Shown: piece after piece, positions 1 through 8,585 of the stretch
Layout: every line of letters begins with the position of its first letter
Numbering within the stretch: the stretch's first letter is position 1
From: VRUE01 sp963708115
GTDB taxonomy: Bacteria; Actinomycetota; Thermoleophilia; Solirubrobacterales; 70-9
DNA length: 64,000 bases
Direction of reading: 5' to 3'
NCBI GenBank assembly: GCA_963708115.1
Contig: CAVPRX010000002.1
Location: 434,001 to 498,000, forward strand
Notes under the pieces: generated by a model
The model's input: only the letters and a program-made list of their open reading frames with translations
Databases searched by the model: none
Told to the model about the DNA's origin: nothing
Made by a program: the position numbers and the translations under genes

Positions 1-488
1 TCGCCTTCGATTTCGTCGATCCGCTCCTGGATCGGCTGCAGCGTCGTCTTCTGTTGCGCCACCGAGAGATCGCCGAGATACCGGGCGAAGGCTTCGGCGT
101 AGGCATTGGCGAATTCCGCCGATTCGTCCGGGTTGCCGGTGGTCGCCGAGAAGCTCATCACTCCGGTCCGCGCTTCGGGCTGCACTTCAGTGCTTGCGTC
201 GAACGCTTCCTCGCGTCCTTTGACCGCCGGGTCTTCGTGGGCGACGTCGTAGACCGAGCGGGTCTTCGCCAGCTCGTCGTAGAGGTTGGAGAGGCTGAGC
301 AGCTGTTCTTCGTTGAGGATTTCGCCGGCCGCCTGGCTCGTGGTGACGATCTGGCCCAGGGCGTTGCTTTCGTATTCGTCGGATTTGGAGGAGGAGATCG
401 CGTAGACGACCACTGCGGCGACGACGGCAAACAGCGCCAGCCAGCGTTTGCTGGCCCAGATCAGTCGGAGGTTGCCGGTGAATTCCAC
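1..488 (-). CDS. Wzz/YveK-like polysaccharide chain-length protein, partial
   Basis: The gene runs off the left edge, so only about 162 N-terminal residues are visible. One hydrophobic segment (about residues 14-29) is followed by a hydrophilic region containing ATTGNPDESAEFAN, which resembles the conserved part of Wzz/YveK co-polymerases. These proteins sit in the membrane and set the length of surface polysaccharide. The start is GTG at 488, with an in-frame TAG just upstream at 503-501. The polysaccharide genes that follow support the role. Whether a BY-kinase domain is fused at the C terminus cannot be seen. The family is inferred from topology and context; there is no decisive catalytic motif. 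Confidence 0.65.
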   Translation of the reverse strand, partial: MEFTGNLRLIWASKRWLALFAVVAAVVVYAISSSKSDEYESNALGQIVTTSQAAGEILNEEQLLSLSNLYDELAKTRSVYDVAHEDPAVKGREEAFDASTEVQPEARTGVMSFSATTGNPDESAEFANAYAEAFARYLGDLSVAQQKTTLQPIQERIDEIEG

Positions 489-595
489 GAGTGCAGGGAC
501 CTATCGGGTGGCCTCGGATTCGACTTGAATCCGGCAGGCCGGTAATTCGTTGGACGGTTGTACGAGTTCACTGAGGATAGCCACGGGGCAGGTCA

Positions 596-1750
596 TCACC
601 CCTGGCGTACCCGCTCTCGCACGCTCGACACCGCGGCGTCGGGGGTCTGTCTCGGCGAGAGGGGCTCGACGGCGCCTCTGAGCGCCCCTGGCGAGAGGAC
701 GAGCAGGCGACGCTCCCGCGCTCCCGCCGGGACGATCGCATCGACCGGCCGCAGCTGGTCCTCGGCGTCAAGGGCACGCGCGAGCGCGCCGGGACCGATC
801 CCCGAAACTCGCCGGACGCGGACGGCGGTGTCCGGCGTGTCCCGGCCGCAGATCAGCGCGACGTCGGCTCCGGCCTGCGCCGCCTCGCTCAGCCAGGCGG
901 CGAGCCGCGCCCCACCCGACGCACCGAGGCCGATGCCGACAAGGCGCACCGGCCCCACCCGTGGGGGCTCCGCGCCGTGACTGCCGCTGTGCTCGCCAGA
1001 GCCGCCGCGCAGCCCGTACAGCGTCGCCAGCGAGTCGGCGGCGCACTCGAGCCAGATCTTCCCCAGGCCGCGAACGCCGTCGCGCCAGCCGCCGTAGAGC
1101 AGGGCGCGGTAGGCGAGCTTCGCGGTCGGTCGCAGCAGCGCCCCTTTGAGCACGCCGAGCGGCCCGGGGCGGCCGCGCTGGCGGCTCTCCAGGCGCGCGT
1201 AGGCGATCGCGTCGTCCAGCGCCTCCCGCCAGGTCGTCGCCAGCAGGTGCTCGAGCTCGCCTTCGAGCGGCAGAACCGGTCCGTCGGGCCAGAGCCCCTC
1301 GTGCACGGTGCGCGACTCGTCGTGGCGGAAGGCCTCGCGGCGGAAGAGGCGGTGCCGGTAGCGTGGGTAGCGGGCCGAGGGCCCGAGCGGCCGGCCGAGG
1401 AAGACGTCGCGCATCGGCAGGGCGGTCATGCGGATCTCCGCGCCGGGAGGATCGGCGAGCATCGCGCGGATCGAGGCGGCGAGGGCGGGGCTGACCCGCT
1501 CGTCGGCGTCGATCTCGAGGATCCAGTCGCCGTGCGCGTGGTCGAGCGCGATGTTGCGCTGCGCGGCGAAACCAGGCCAAGGGTTCTCGACGACTCGGGC
1601 GCCGGCCGTGCGGGCGATCTCGGCCGTGCGATCGCGCGAGCCGCCGTCGACGACGACGATCTCGTCGCAGAAATCAAGGCTCTGCAGGCATGCCGGGAGC
1701 CGACGCTCCTCGTCGCTGGCGATCACGCAGGCGGTTACGGACTCCGGCAA
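596..1750 (-). CDS. Family 2 glycosyltransferase, WaaE-like
   Basis: The N-terminal half is a GT-A fold. The protein opens with PESVTACVIASDEE, then EIVVVDGGSRDRT, then a DAD metal/nucleotide-sugar motif at about residues 81-83 inside EIDADERVS. This order matches WaaE-like family 2 enzymes that add a sugar to a lipid-linked or core glycan on the cytoplasmic face. The last ~140 residues, starting near VGPVRLVGIGLG, are not part of the usual domain and contain LVLSPGALRGAVEPLS. I do not recognise this tail. The start is TTG at 1750, 65 bases from the divergent flippase. The exact sugar and acceptor are unknown. Confidence 0.8.
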   Translation of the reverse strand: MPESVTACVIASDEERRLPACLQSLDFCDEIVVVDGGSRDRTAEIARTAGARVVENPWPGFAAQRNIALDHAHGDWILEIDADERVSPALAASIRAMLADPPGAEIRMTALPMRDVFLGRPLGPSARYPRYRHRLFRREAFRHDESRTVHEGLWPDGPVLPLEGELEHLLATTWREALDDAIAYARLESRQRGRPGPLGVLKGALLRPTAKLAYRALLYGGWRDGVRGLGKIWLECAADSLATLYGLRGGSGEHSGSHGAEPPRVGPVRLVGIGLGASGGARLAAWLSEAAQAGADVALICGRDTPDTAVRVRRVSGIGPGALARALDAEDQLRPVDAIVPAGARERRLLVLSPGALRGAVEPLSPRQTPDAAVSSVRERVRQG

Positions 1751-1815
1751 GCGCCGCAGTATCGCAGCGGCCTCCGCCGTCAGGGCGACGCGCCACGCCT
1801 GTACAGTCGCCGCCG

Positions 1816-3255
1816 ATGGCGACCGAGAGCACCCGTTCGCGCGCTACCCGCGACGTCGTGCGTCAGCTGGTCGGGCGCGTGCTCAACCTCGGCCTCGGGA
1901 TCGTCGTCACCGCGGTCATCGCCCGCTCGCTCGGCGACAGCGGCTTCGGCGAATGGTCGAGCCTGCTCGTCGTCGTCCAGATTGCCGCCTACCTCGCCGA
2001 CCTCGGTCTCGAGCAGGTGGGGGTGCGGCGAGCGGCGGCCGAGCCCGAGCGGGAGGCGGAATGGATCGGCGCGACGATCGTCCTGCGTGCCCTCGTCTCG
2101 CTGCCGGCGACCCTGGTTTCGATCGTCGTCGCGCTGCTGATCGCCGAGAACCAGGATATGGCGCTCGCCGGGGTGCTCGTCTCGACGACGATCCTGCTCA
2201 GTGGCCCCAACACGATCCGGGCGCTGTTGCAGCTGCGCCTGCGCAACGACGTCAACGTCGCCGTAGTGACCTTCTCCTCGGTTGTCTGGGGCGCGGCGGC
2301 GATCGTCGTCGAGGCGGCCGGGGGCGGCCTCGTGCCGCTGGCGATCGCGTTCCTCGCTGCGGCGCTGGCCACCACCGCGGTGCAGGTTTGGGTCGGGCTG
2401 CGGGCCGGTGCCGTCCAGCTGCTCGGCTCGCGCCACCTCTGGCGACCCCTGGCGCGCGTCGGGTTGCCGTTGGCGACGGCAGGCGTGCTGGTCCTCGCCT
2501 ACGCCCGTATCGACCAGATCCTCGTGCTCGAGATCTCCGGAGCCCGCGAGGCCGGCCTCTACGCCGCCGTCTACCGGATCCTCGAGCAGGCGCACTTCCT
2601 GCCGCTGACGGTCAGCATGACCCTGCTGCCGCTCGTCTCGGCCGCTTACCCGGCCGACCCCGCGCGGGTTCGGGAATTACTGCAGACGACGCTGGACTAT
2701 CTGACGGTGGTTGCCCTGCCCGCCCTCGGCGTCGCCCTCGCCGCCTCCGGCCCGGCGATCGAATTGCTCTTCGGCAGTGAATTTGCCGACGCGGCACCGG
2801 CGCTGCCGATCCTGATGGGCGCTTTCGTCGTGATCTGCTTCGGCTACCTCTCGGGAAACATGGTGATCGTGCTCGGCCTGCAACGACGCTACCTCGCCTA
2901 CGCGCTGATCGGCCTTTTCTTCAACATCTGCCTCAACCTGCTGCTGCTGCCGCGATACGGGTTCCTTGCCGCCGCCTGGACGACGCTTGCGACCGAGCTC
3001 GCGGTCGTCAGCCTCGCCTGGGGGGCAGTGCTGGCGGAGCTCCACTTCCGCCCAAAGCTCGGCCGGGTGTTTCGGGCCGTGCTCGCCACCGCGGCGATGA
3101 CGCTGCTGCTTTTGGGACTGCGGAAGATCGGCACGCCGGCGGTGCCCCTGCTGCTGGCGGCGCTCAGCTATCTGCCGTTGGCGCTGTTGTTCGGTGCGAT
3201 CAGCCTCAAAGACCTGCGCGAGCTGCGTGCGATGCGGCAGCAGAGCTCGGGCTGA
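1816..3255 (+). CDS. Wzx/MATE-like polysaccharide flippase (first copy)
   Basis: This 479-residue polytopic protein has about 12-14 hydrophobic segments and begins with a basic cytoplasmic end followed by GRVLNLGLGIVVTAVIAR. The pattern is that of the Wzx/RfbX/MviN-type flippases that move undecaprenyl-linked repeat units across the membrane. ATG 1816 was chosen because the longer open frame upstream is Arg/Pro-rich shadow sequence and the paralogue at 17676 starts at the matching place. Its 3' end overlaps the convergent GMC oxidoreductase gene by 50 bases. It is clearly homologous to the second flippase along its length (for example YARIDQ and SAAPALPIL-type segments in both). Confidence 0.85.
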   Translation: MATESTRSRATRDVVRQLVGRVLNLGLGIVVTAVIARSLGDSGFGEWSSLLVVVQIAAYLADLGLEQVGVRRAAAEPEREAEWIGATIVLRALVSLPATLVSIVVALLIAENQDMALAGVLVSTTILLSGPNTIRALLQLRLRNDVNVAVVTFSSVVWGAAAIVVEAAGGGLVPLAIAFLAAALATTAVQVWVGLRAGAVQLLGSRHLWRPLARVGLPLATAGVLVLAYARIDQILVLEISGAREAGLYAAVYRILEQAHFLPLTVSMTLLPLVSAAYPADPARVRELLQTTLDYLTVVALPALGVALAASGPAIELLFGSEFADAAPALPILMGAFVVICFGYLSGNMVIVLGLQRRYLAYALIGLFFNICLNLLLLPRYGFLAAAWTTLATELAVVSLAWGAVLAELHFRPKLGRVFRAVLATAAMTLLLLGLRKIGTPAVPLLLAALSYLPLALLFGAISLKDLRELRAMRQQSSG

Positions 3256-4768
3256 GCTCCCCCGCCAGCAGGTCGCCGAGGCGCAGCGCCAGGGCGGCGA
3301 TCGTCAGCGTGGGGTGGGCCGCCGAGTAGGTGGGGAAGGCCGATCCTCCGGCGACGAAGAGGTTCTCGATCTGCAGATGGCGCATCTCGGGATCGATCAC
3401 CGCGTCGTCTCCCGTCCCCATCCGGCAGGTGCCGAGCAGGTGCCCCCCGCGCGGGCCGGGGCGGACTTCGACGTCGCGGGCACCGAGCGGAGCGAGGCGG
3501 CTGCGGACCTGCTCGGCGCCGGCGTCGATCCCGTCCAGCTCGTAGCTGGTGGACCGGGGATAGGCGACCAGGTTGAGCGGCAGGCCGAAGGAGTCGCGCT
3601 TCGACGCCAGCGTCACCCGCCGGCCCGCCTGCGGCACGTCTTCGGTCAGCATGTCGAGTGGCAGCCGGCGGCCCCAGGTCGAGAGCGCGTCGGCGCGGTT
3701 GCCGTCGCCGCCGCCGGCGAGGACGCTTTCCGTGACGAGCGGCGCGAGCGGCGCCCCCGGGTTGAAGGGGATGAGGATCGCGCCGGAGCGCTTCGAGCGG
3801 AAGTCGCCTTCGCGGAGGGCCTCGGAGAGGCCGGTCGAGAGGGTGTCGCCGTGGCCCGGGCTGAGGTCACGGCGCAGGTCGACGATCAGCGTCGTGTGCG
3901 CGTGGTCGAAGAGGTAGCGGCCGACGGCGGGGCCACCGAGGCCAGAGCGCAGCAGGATGCCGGGGTTTTCGAAGCCGCTGGCGGCAAGGACGTAGCGCTG
4001 GGCCCGCACCAGCAACCGCTCGCCGCTCTGGTCGATCGCCTCGATTGCCTCGATCTGGCGGCCGGCGGCGGCGGTACGCAGGCGCGCCGCAACGGTCTGG
4101 CGACGCAGGTCGAGGCGGGGATGGTCGAGCACCGTGCTGAGGCCGTTGAGGGCAGAGAAGCGGGCGTCGACCGGGCACAGCTCGCAGGTCGCCGAGCCGC
4201 AGCAGGCGGGGCGACCCTGGAGGGGTCGGGACGGGCGGGCCTGAGGAAGCGGCCCGAAAGGGCGTAGGTGGGGCGCTATCGCCCGATCCATCGGGCTGAG
4301 CGGGTGAGGGGGAAGGATGCGCGCGCCCGGCGGCACGGCACCATTCCCCGTCGCCCCCGCGCCCTCGGGAGCGCCCGAGACGCCGAGCGCCTGCTCGGCC
4401 CGCACGTAGTAGGGCTCCAGCTCGGCCAGCGTGAGCGGCCAGTCGTCCATCACGCCGTAGGCCGAGCGCATCTTGAGATCGGCGGCGGTGAAGCGCGGGG
4501 TGGCGCCGTCCCAGTGCAGCGAGGACCCGCCGACGCCGTAGACGTAGCTCCACGGGTAGGGCGGCGTTCCGGGCGCCGTTTCGTTGTTGGGTTCGGCGCC
4601 GGGCACGTCCGCGGCCCACTGCCCGTCCGCGAGCTGCTCGGCGTGGGTCTTCAGCGCACCGCGCTCGAGCATGGTCACCCGCTGTCCCGCGAGCAGCGCC
4701 GGCCAGGCGCTGAGCAGGCCGCAGACGCCGGAGCCGACGATCGCGATGTCGGTCTCAATCGTCTTCAC
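3206..4768 (-). CDS. GMC-family FAD-dependent oxidoreductase
   Basis: The 520-residue protein starts with an FAD-binding Rossmann motif, IAIVGSGVCGL (G12, G14, G17). It has GVGGSSLHWDGATPRF in the middle and ends with the GMC C-terminal signature GTCRMGTGDD ... LFVAGGSAFP ... AAHPTLTIAALA, which includes the expected active-site histidine. GMC enzymes oxidise alcohols or sugars. Here the natural partner would be the Tat-like tail of the preceding gene, with which it shares a GTGA overlap (4765-4768), so translation is probably coupled. The start is GTG at 4768. Placement inside the polysaccharide locus suggests a sugar-type substrate, which is inference. Confidence 0.85.
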   Translation of the reverse strand: MKTIETDIAIVGSGVCGLLSAWPALLAGQRVTMLERGALKTHAEQLADGQWAADVPGAEPNNETAPGTPPYPWSYVYGVGGSSLHWDGATPRFTAADLKMRSAYGVMDDWPLTLAELEPYYVRAEQALGVSGAPEGAGATGNGAVPPGARILPPHPLSPMDRAIAPHLRPFGPLPQARPSRPLQGRPACCGSATCELCPVDARFSALNGLSTVLDHPRLDLRRQTVAARLRTAAAGRQIEAIEAIDQSGERLLVRAQRYVLAASGFENPGILLRSGLGGPAVGRYLFDHAHTTLIVDLRRDLSPGHGDTLSTGLSEALREGDFRSKRSGAILIPFNPGAPLAPLVTESVLAGGGDGNRADALSTWGRRLPLDMLTEDVPQAGRRVTLASKRDSFGLPLNLVAYPRSTSYELDGIDAGAEQVRSRLAPLGARDVEVRPGPRGGHLLGTCRMGTGDDAVIDPEMRHLQIENLFVAGGSAFPTYSAAHPTLTIAALALRLGDLLAGELSPSSAAASHAARAGL

Positions 4769-6276
4769 GATTCGCGCACCAGCCCGGCGCAGGCTCCCGG
4801 GCTGCCCGGGTCGGTGCCCGTGATCGCGTAGGCGAGGCTCGCCGCCGGCGCTGCCAGCATCGGGTCGAGCAGGCTGGAGATCGCCTTTTGCCGGGCACTG
4901 TCCGGCAGCACCACCGCGGCGGGATTGCGGACGGCGAGCGCAAAGGCGGTCGCCCGGGCGTCGTACTCCGTAGCGCCGTATTCAGCTCGCGCCCGGGCCA
5001 GCAACTGCCCGGCCAGCTTCGGGTCGATGCCGAGGTTGGAGGCGACCAGCTGCTCGAACTCGTCGTCGGGGATCAGCGCCGCATACGGGGCGATCACCGC
5101 CACCGCGGCCACGCCGGCCCCGACGGCGACGAAGGTCCGCCGCCGGATCCGCCCCCGGTCCTGGGCCGAGACAGGCCTGGCGACCTCCTCGAGCAGCTCC
5201 AGCAGTCGCTGCACCTGCACGGGGCTGTCGTAGCTCTCGCGCACCCGCTCCAGCGCTCTGGCCCCGAGCCGGTGGCGTCGCTCCGGGTCGGCGAGCCGGC
5301 GCAGCGCGGCGGCCAGCTGCTCTGGGTCATCTGGCCGGACCAGCTCGCCGCTGTCGCCGAGCAGCTCCCCGATCGCGCCGACATCCGAGGCGACGACGGG
5401 AAGTCCCGCCGCCATCGCCTCCAACACAACCCAGGGCACGGCATCGGCCCTGGTCGGCAGGGCGAGCACGTCGGCCGCCGCGTAGAGATCCCGCAGCCGC
5501 TCGGTTCGGGCCTTGACGTCACGGTGGGGGCGAACCAGGTCGCTTTCGGGCACGGGGTCGGTGGAGACGACGTCGAGAAGCACCTTGCCTTCGAGCCGGC
5601 CGACGGCATCGACCAGCGTGCCCAGGCCCTTGCGCTCGACTTCGTTGCCGACGAAGAGGACTCGCAGCGGCCCCTCGTTCTCCGTCACGCGCGCCGCGGC
5701 GGCCTGGCCCCACCAGGCGCCGTCGAGGCCGGGGTGGATCGTCGCCCGCCGGACCCCGGACATGTCGTATTCGCGGCGCAGCGCCTCCTCGTTCCAGCCC
5801 GTCCAGGCGACAACCGCCGCCGCCCCGCGCAGCGCCCGGCGCTCGAGTCGCTTCAGCAAGCGCTGCTGGCGCGGCGTCCAGGCGTCGCCCGGGCCGCCGT
5901 ACTCGAGCGCGGTGAACTGGCCGACGGTGGCGTCGATCGAGAGCACGCAGGGCGTGCGGCGCATCGGTCCGCGGATCAGCAGGGCGGAGGCCTGGGTGTT
6001 GATGAAGGCCGCGTCGACCGAGCGCCGGTGGTGCTTGAGCAGGCGGCGCACCCGCCACGACCAGCGTAGGCGCCAGCGCAGGGCGAACATGTCGGCATCG
6101 CCGGCACGCTTCCAGCGGCGCAGGAATAGCCGCTCCAACCGGTTCGGGGGCGGCACGGTCGCAAAGATCGCCTCGACCGCCGCGTTGTCGGCGAGCGTCG
6201 CCTTCAGCTGGGCGGTCAGGGTGCGGTGGCCGAGCACCCCCTCGTCGAGGAAGAGGACCCGCAGCCGCTCGCTCAC
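4765..6276 (-). CDS. GT4 glycosyltransferase fused to a Tat/membrane-anchored C-terminal domain
   Basis: Residues 1 to about 365 form a GT-B family 4 glycosyltransferase, with RVLFVGNEVERKGLGTL and the retaining-enzyme segment VLEAMAAGLPVVASDVGAIG near residue 285. The chain then continues in frame, without a stop, into RRRTFVAVGAGVAAVAVI (about 373-390), which looks like a twin-arginine signal or anchor. After that comes a ~110-residue helical domain (PDDEFEQLV ... NLGIDPKLAGQLL). That tail resembles in position and composition the small subunit that accompanies GMC dehydrogenases (gluconate 2-dehydrogenase subunit 3 type). The GTG start at 6276 overlaps the upstream stop (GTGA), and the stop overlaps the GMC start. 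The fusion is directly visible; the role of the tail is inference. Confidence 0.8.
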   Translation of the reverse strand: MSERLRVLFLDEGVLGHRTLTAQLKATLADNAAVEAIFATVPPPNRLERLFLRRWKRAGDADMFALRWRLRWSWRVRRLLKHHRRSVDAAFINTQASALLIRGPMRRTPCVLSIDATVGQFTALEYGGPGDAWTPRQQRLLKRLERRALRGAAAVVAWTGWNEEALRREYDMSGVRRATIHPGLDGAWWGQAAAARVTENEGPLRVLFVGNEVERKGLGTLVDAVGRLEGKVLLDVVSTDPVPESDLVRPHRDVKARTERLRDLYAAADVLALPTRADAVPWVVLEAMAAGLPVVASDVGAIGELLGDSGELVRPDDPEQLAAALRRLADPERRHRLGARALERVRESYDSPVQVQRLLELLEEVARPVSAQDRGRIRRRTFVAVGAGVAAVAVIAPYAALIPDDEFEQLVASNLGIDPKLAGQLLARARAEYGATEYDARATAFALAVRNPAAVVLPDSARQKAISSLLDPMLAAPAASLAYAITGTDPGSPGACAGLVRES

Positions 6277-7394
6277 CGACTCCCCCCGGCTGCGGAGATC
6301 AGCCGTTCGGCCTGCTCGGCCACGACGCCGGCGGCGAAGCGTTCGCGGGCGCTCTGCCCGGCGAGCCTGCCCTCGCGGCGGACCCGCTCGGGATCGCTCT
6401 CATAGGAGCGCAGGATCGTGGTCACGGCGGTGGGGTCGTTCTCCGGCGTGACGATCGCGCCGAAGCTGCCGTCGATCAGGTCGCGGACTCCCTCGGCTCC
6501 GGTCGAGACGCAGGGCCGTTCGGCGAGCAGGCCGAGGATCACCGCCCGCGGCTGCCCCTCGCTGGGGCTGGGGCAGAAGACCGAGACGTCGAAGGCGGAG
6601 AGCACGTCGCCTACGGCGGCACCCGGAGTGGGGAGGAAGTGCGCGCGGGCCCCGAGCGGCGCTGCGCGGGACTTCAGCTCGGCCTCGGTCTCGCCGGCAC
6701 CGGCGAGGATGAGGTGCGTGTCAGGGCCGAGCGCCGCGACCGCGTCGATCACGACGTCGTTGCGCTTCTTCGGGTGGAAGCGCGAGATGCAGCCGACGGT
6801 GAAGGCCCCGGCGGGAATGCCGAGCTCGCTCCGCACCCGTTCGCGCCCCTCCTCGCTGAAGCGGATCTCGTCGGTCCGCATCGCGTTCGGCAGGACCGCT
6901 ACCTTCGCGGCGTCGACGCCGGCATCGATCACCGAGCGGCGCGTTCCCTCGGATATGGCCAGGACCGGATCCGCCTTGCGACCGGCCGCGGCGTACGCCC
7001 AGCGCCCTGGCCCGCTCCTCATCTGGGCGGGGACGGGTCCCCACTCGGCCCAGGCGATCTGGGGGCGAAGCCGGGCGGGCAGCCGCGGCGCCAGCAACTG
7101 CTCCTTCTTGTAGTGGAGGAGGAGAACGTCATAGGGAAGCTCGGCTTCGAGCGCCTCGCGCAGCCGCCGCCGCAGTGCCGGCCAGCGCAGCATCAGCGAG
7201 GGCCAGCTGCCTGCCGACAGCTTCGGGCCGAGCTCGAGCGGGCGCACCTCGACCCTGGTCTCGCGGCCGATCTCGGGCGAGTCGCTGAGCATCACCGCCT
7301 CGTGGCCGCGGCCGATCAGGGCGTCGAGCAGCTCCACTGCGGCGAACTCCGCCCCGCCGGGAGCTGCACCGGTCATGACCGTGACGATCTTCAA
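6273..7394 (-). CDS. GT4 glycosyltransferase
   Basis: This is a 373-residue GT-B protein. It begins KIVTVMTGAAPGGAEFAAVEL, the glycine-rich acceptor-side loop of family 4 enzymes, and carries VGCISRFHPKKRNDVVIDA and the donor-site segment PSPSEGQPRAVILGLLAE. The start is TTG at 7394, which overlaps the previous stop as TTGA. The next possible start (ATG at 7378) would remove part of the first beta strand, so TTG is preferred. It lies in a run of three overlapping glycosyltransferase genes and presumably adds one sugar of the exopolysaccharide repeat. Donor and linkage cannot be read from the sequence. Confidence 0.85.
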   Translation of the reverse strand: MKIVTVMTGAAPGGAEFAAVELLDALIGRGHEAVMLSDSPEIGRETRVEVRPLELGPKLSAGSWPSLMLRWPALRRRLREALEAELPYDVLLLHYKKEQLLAPRLPARLRPQIAWAEWGPVPAQMRSGPGRWAYAAAGRKADPVLAISEGTRRSVIDAGVDAAKVAVLPNAMRTDEIRFSEEGRERVRSELGIPAGAFTVGCISRFHPKKRNDVVIDAVAALGPDTHLILAGAGETEAELKSRAAPLGARAHFLPTPGAAVGDVLSAFDVSVFCPSPSEGQPRAVILGLLAERPCVSTGAEGVRDLIDGSFGAIVTPENDPTAVTTILRSYESDPERVRREGRLAGQSARERFAAGVVAEQAERLISAAGGSR

Positions 7395-8515
7395 GGGGCC
7401 AGGCGCCTCTCGAGCGCCTCGATCGAGTACTCGCGTTCGGCCAGCTCGCGACCGGCGGCGGTCAGGGCGTTGCCACGCTGCGGGTCGAGCGCTTCGAGCA
7501 CCGCCCGGGCAAACGGCTCGCCGGCGGGCTCGCCCTCGACGTAGTGGACGCCGGCCTGCGCTTCGAGGCCGGCGGCGGCGAGCGGGGTGGCGACGACCGG
7601 GAGGGCAAAGGCGAGCGCCTCGACGAACTTGAGCGGCGATCCGCCTCCCTCGAGGAGGGGCACGACGGCGCAGCCGGCGGCATCGTAGAGAGCGCCCAGG
7701 TCCGGCACGAAGCCAAGTCCCTCCACGCGGGGATCGGTTGCGTCGATTGCGTCGCTGCCCTTGCCGGCGACGGTCAGCCGGGCCTCCGGTGCGTGCTCCC
7801 AAAGGGCCGGCATCGCCGAGTCGAGCAGGAAGCGCAGCCCCTGCCGGTTCGGCTCGTAGGTCAGGTCGGCGACAAAGAGCAGCGAGCGCTGCCCGCTGCG
7901 CGGAGGCAGCGGTGCGATCGCGGCGACGTCGACCACGTTGGGGACGAGCCGTAGCCGGGCGGTTGGTGCCAGCGTCGCGGCACCCTGCATGTCCGCCGGC
8001 GAGACCATCCAGCTCTCAGCGTAGCGTTCGAGCAGGAGCCGCTCGAAGCGCTGCAGGCTGCGCAGCGACATCCCCGCGTCGCCGAGTCGGTGGCGGAAGG
8101 AGGACTCCAGATTGTGGGCGCTGTAGATGGCCGGGTGTCGCTTCGCGTATGGCAGCAGCGCGGCCGCCGCGACCGGCCCCTCGGCGATCAGGCGCATGTT
8201 GTCTCCGCTCGCGGAGAGCTCTGCGGCCCGCGCGGCGACGCCTGGCCAGATTCCCCGGGCGAAGTCGTCGGGCACGCCGCTCAAGCGGCTGCGCAGGTAG
8301 GCCGGCGCCCGCTCGCGTGGCGACGGCCGCTCGACCCGGTGCAGATGAACGTCGGCGAGCGCTTCGTAGGAGGGGTCGGGACTCTCCGCTCCAAATGCTC
8401 CGTAGACGAAGTCGAGCCTGCCGTGTGCGGAGAGGGCACGCACCAGGCCGTACGTCCGCCGGGCGCGACCCGAGTCCAGGGTGGGGGTATGTGAAGTGGC
8501 GAGGACGGTCCGCAT
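7391..8515 (-). CDS. GT4 glycosyltransferase
   Basis: This 374-residue GT-B enzyme starts MRTVLATSHTPTLDSGRARR and has YSAHNLESSFRHR in the acceptor half. The C-terminal donor site reads PLLEGGGSPLKFVEALAFAL then PVVATPLAAAGLE, the usual E-rich signature of family 4 retaining transferases. ATG 8515 is chosen over longer open sequence because the extra N-terminal stretch is low-complexity and lies over non-coding bases. It is the first gene of the overlapping glycosyltransferase trio; its stop forms TTGA with the next start. The sugar specificity is unknown. Confidence 0.85.
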   Translation of the reverse strand: MRTVLATSHTPTLDSGRARRTYGLVRALSAHGRLDFVYGAFGAESPDPSYEALADVHLHRVERPSPRERAPAYLRSRLSGVPDDFARGIWPGVAARAAELSASGDNMRLIAEGPVAAAALLPYAKRHPAIYSAHNLESSFRHRLGDAGMSLRSLQRFERLLLERYAESWMVSPADMQGAATLAPTARLRLVPNVVDVAAIAPLPPRSGQRSLLFVADLTYEPNRQGLRFLLDSAMPALWEHAPEARLTVAGKGSDAIDATDPRVEGLGFVPDLGALYDAAGCAVVPLLEGGGSPLKFVEALAFALPVVATPLAAAGLEAQAGVHYVEGEPAGEPFARAVLEALDPQRGNALTAAGRELAEREYSIEALERRLAP

Positions 8516-8585
8516 GCGCCGGCGCCGAGCGGGGCGACGAGGCGGCGAGTATAGGCCCGGCCTGGGACGGCCGGAGCCCGGACTC

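Noticed and set aside
948..972. Hairpin in the WaaE-like gene as a family palindrome
   Set aside because: Only a 7-bp stem (GCCCCAC/GTGGGGC), far shorter than the 24-31-base arms elsewhere.
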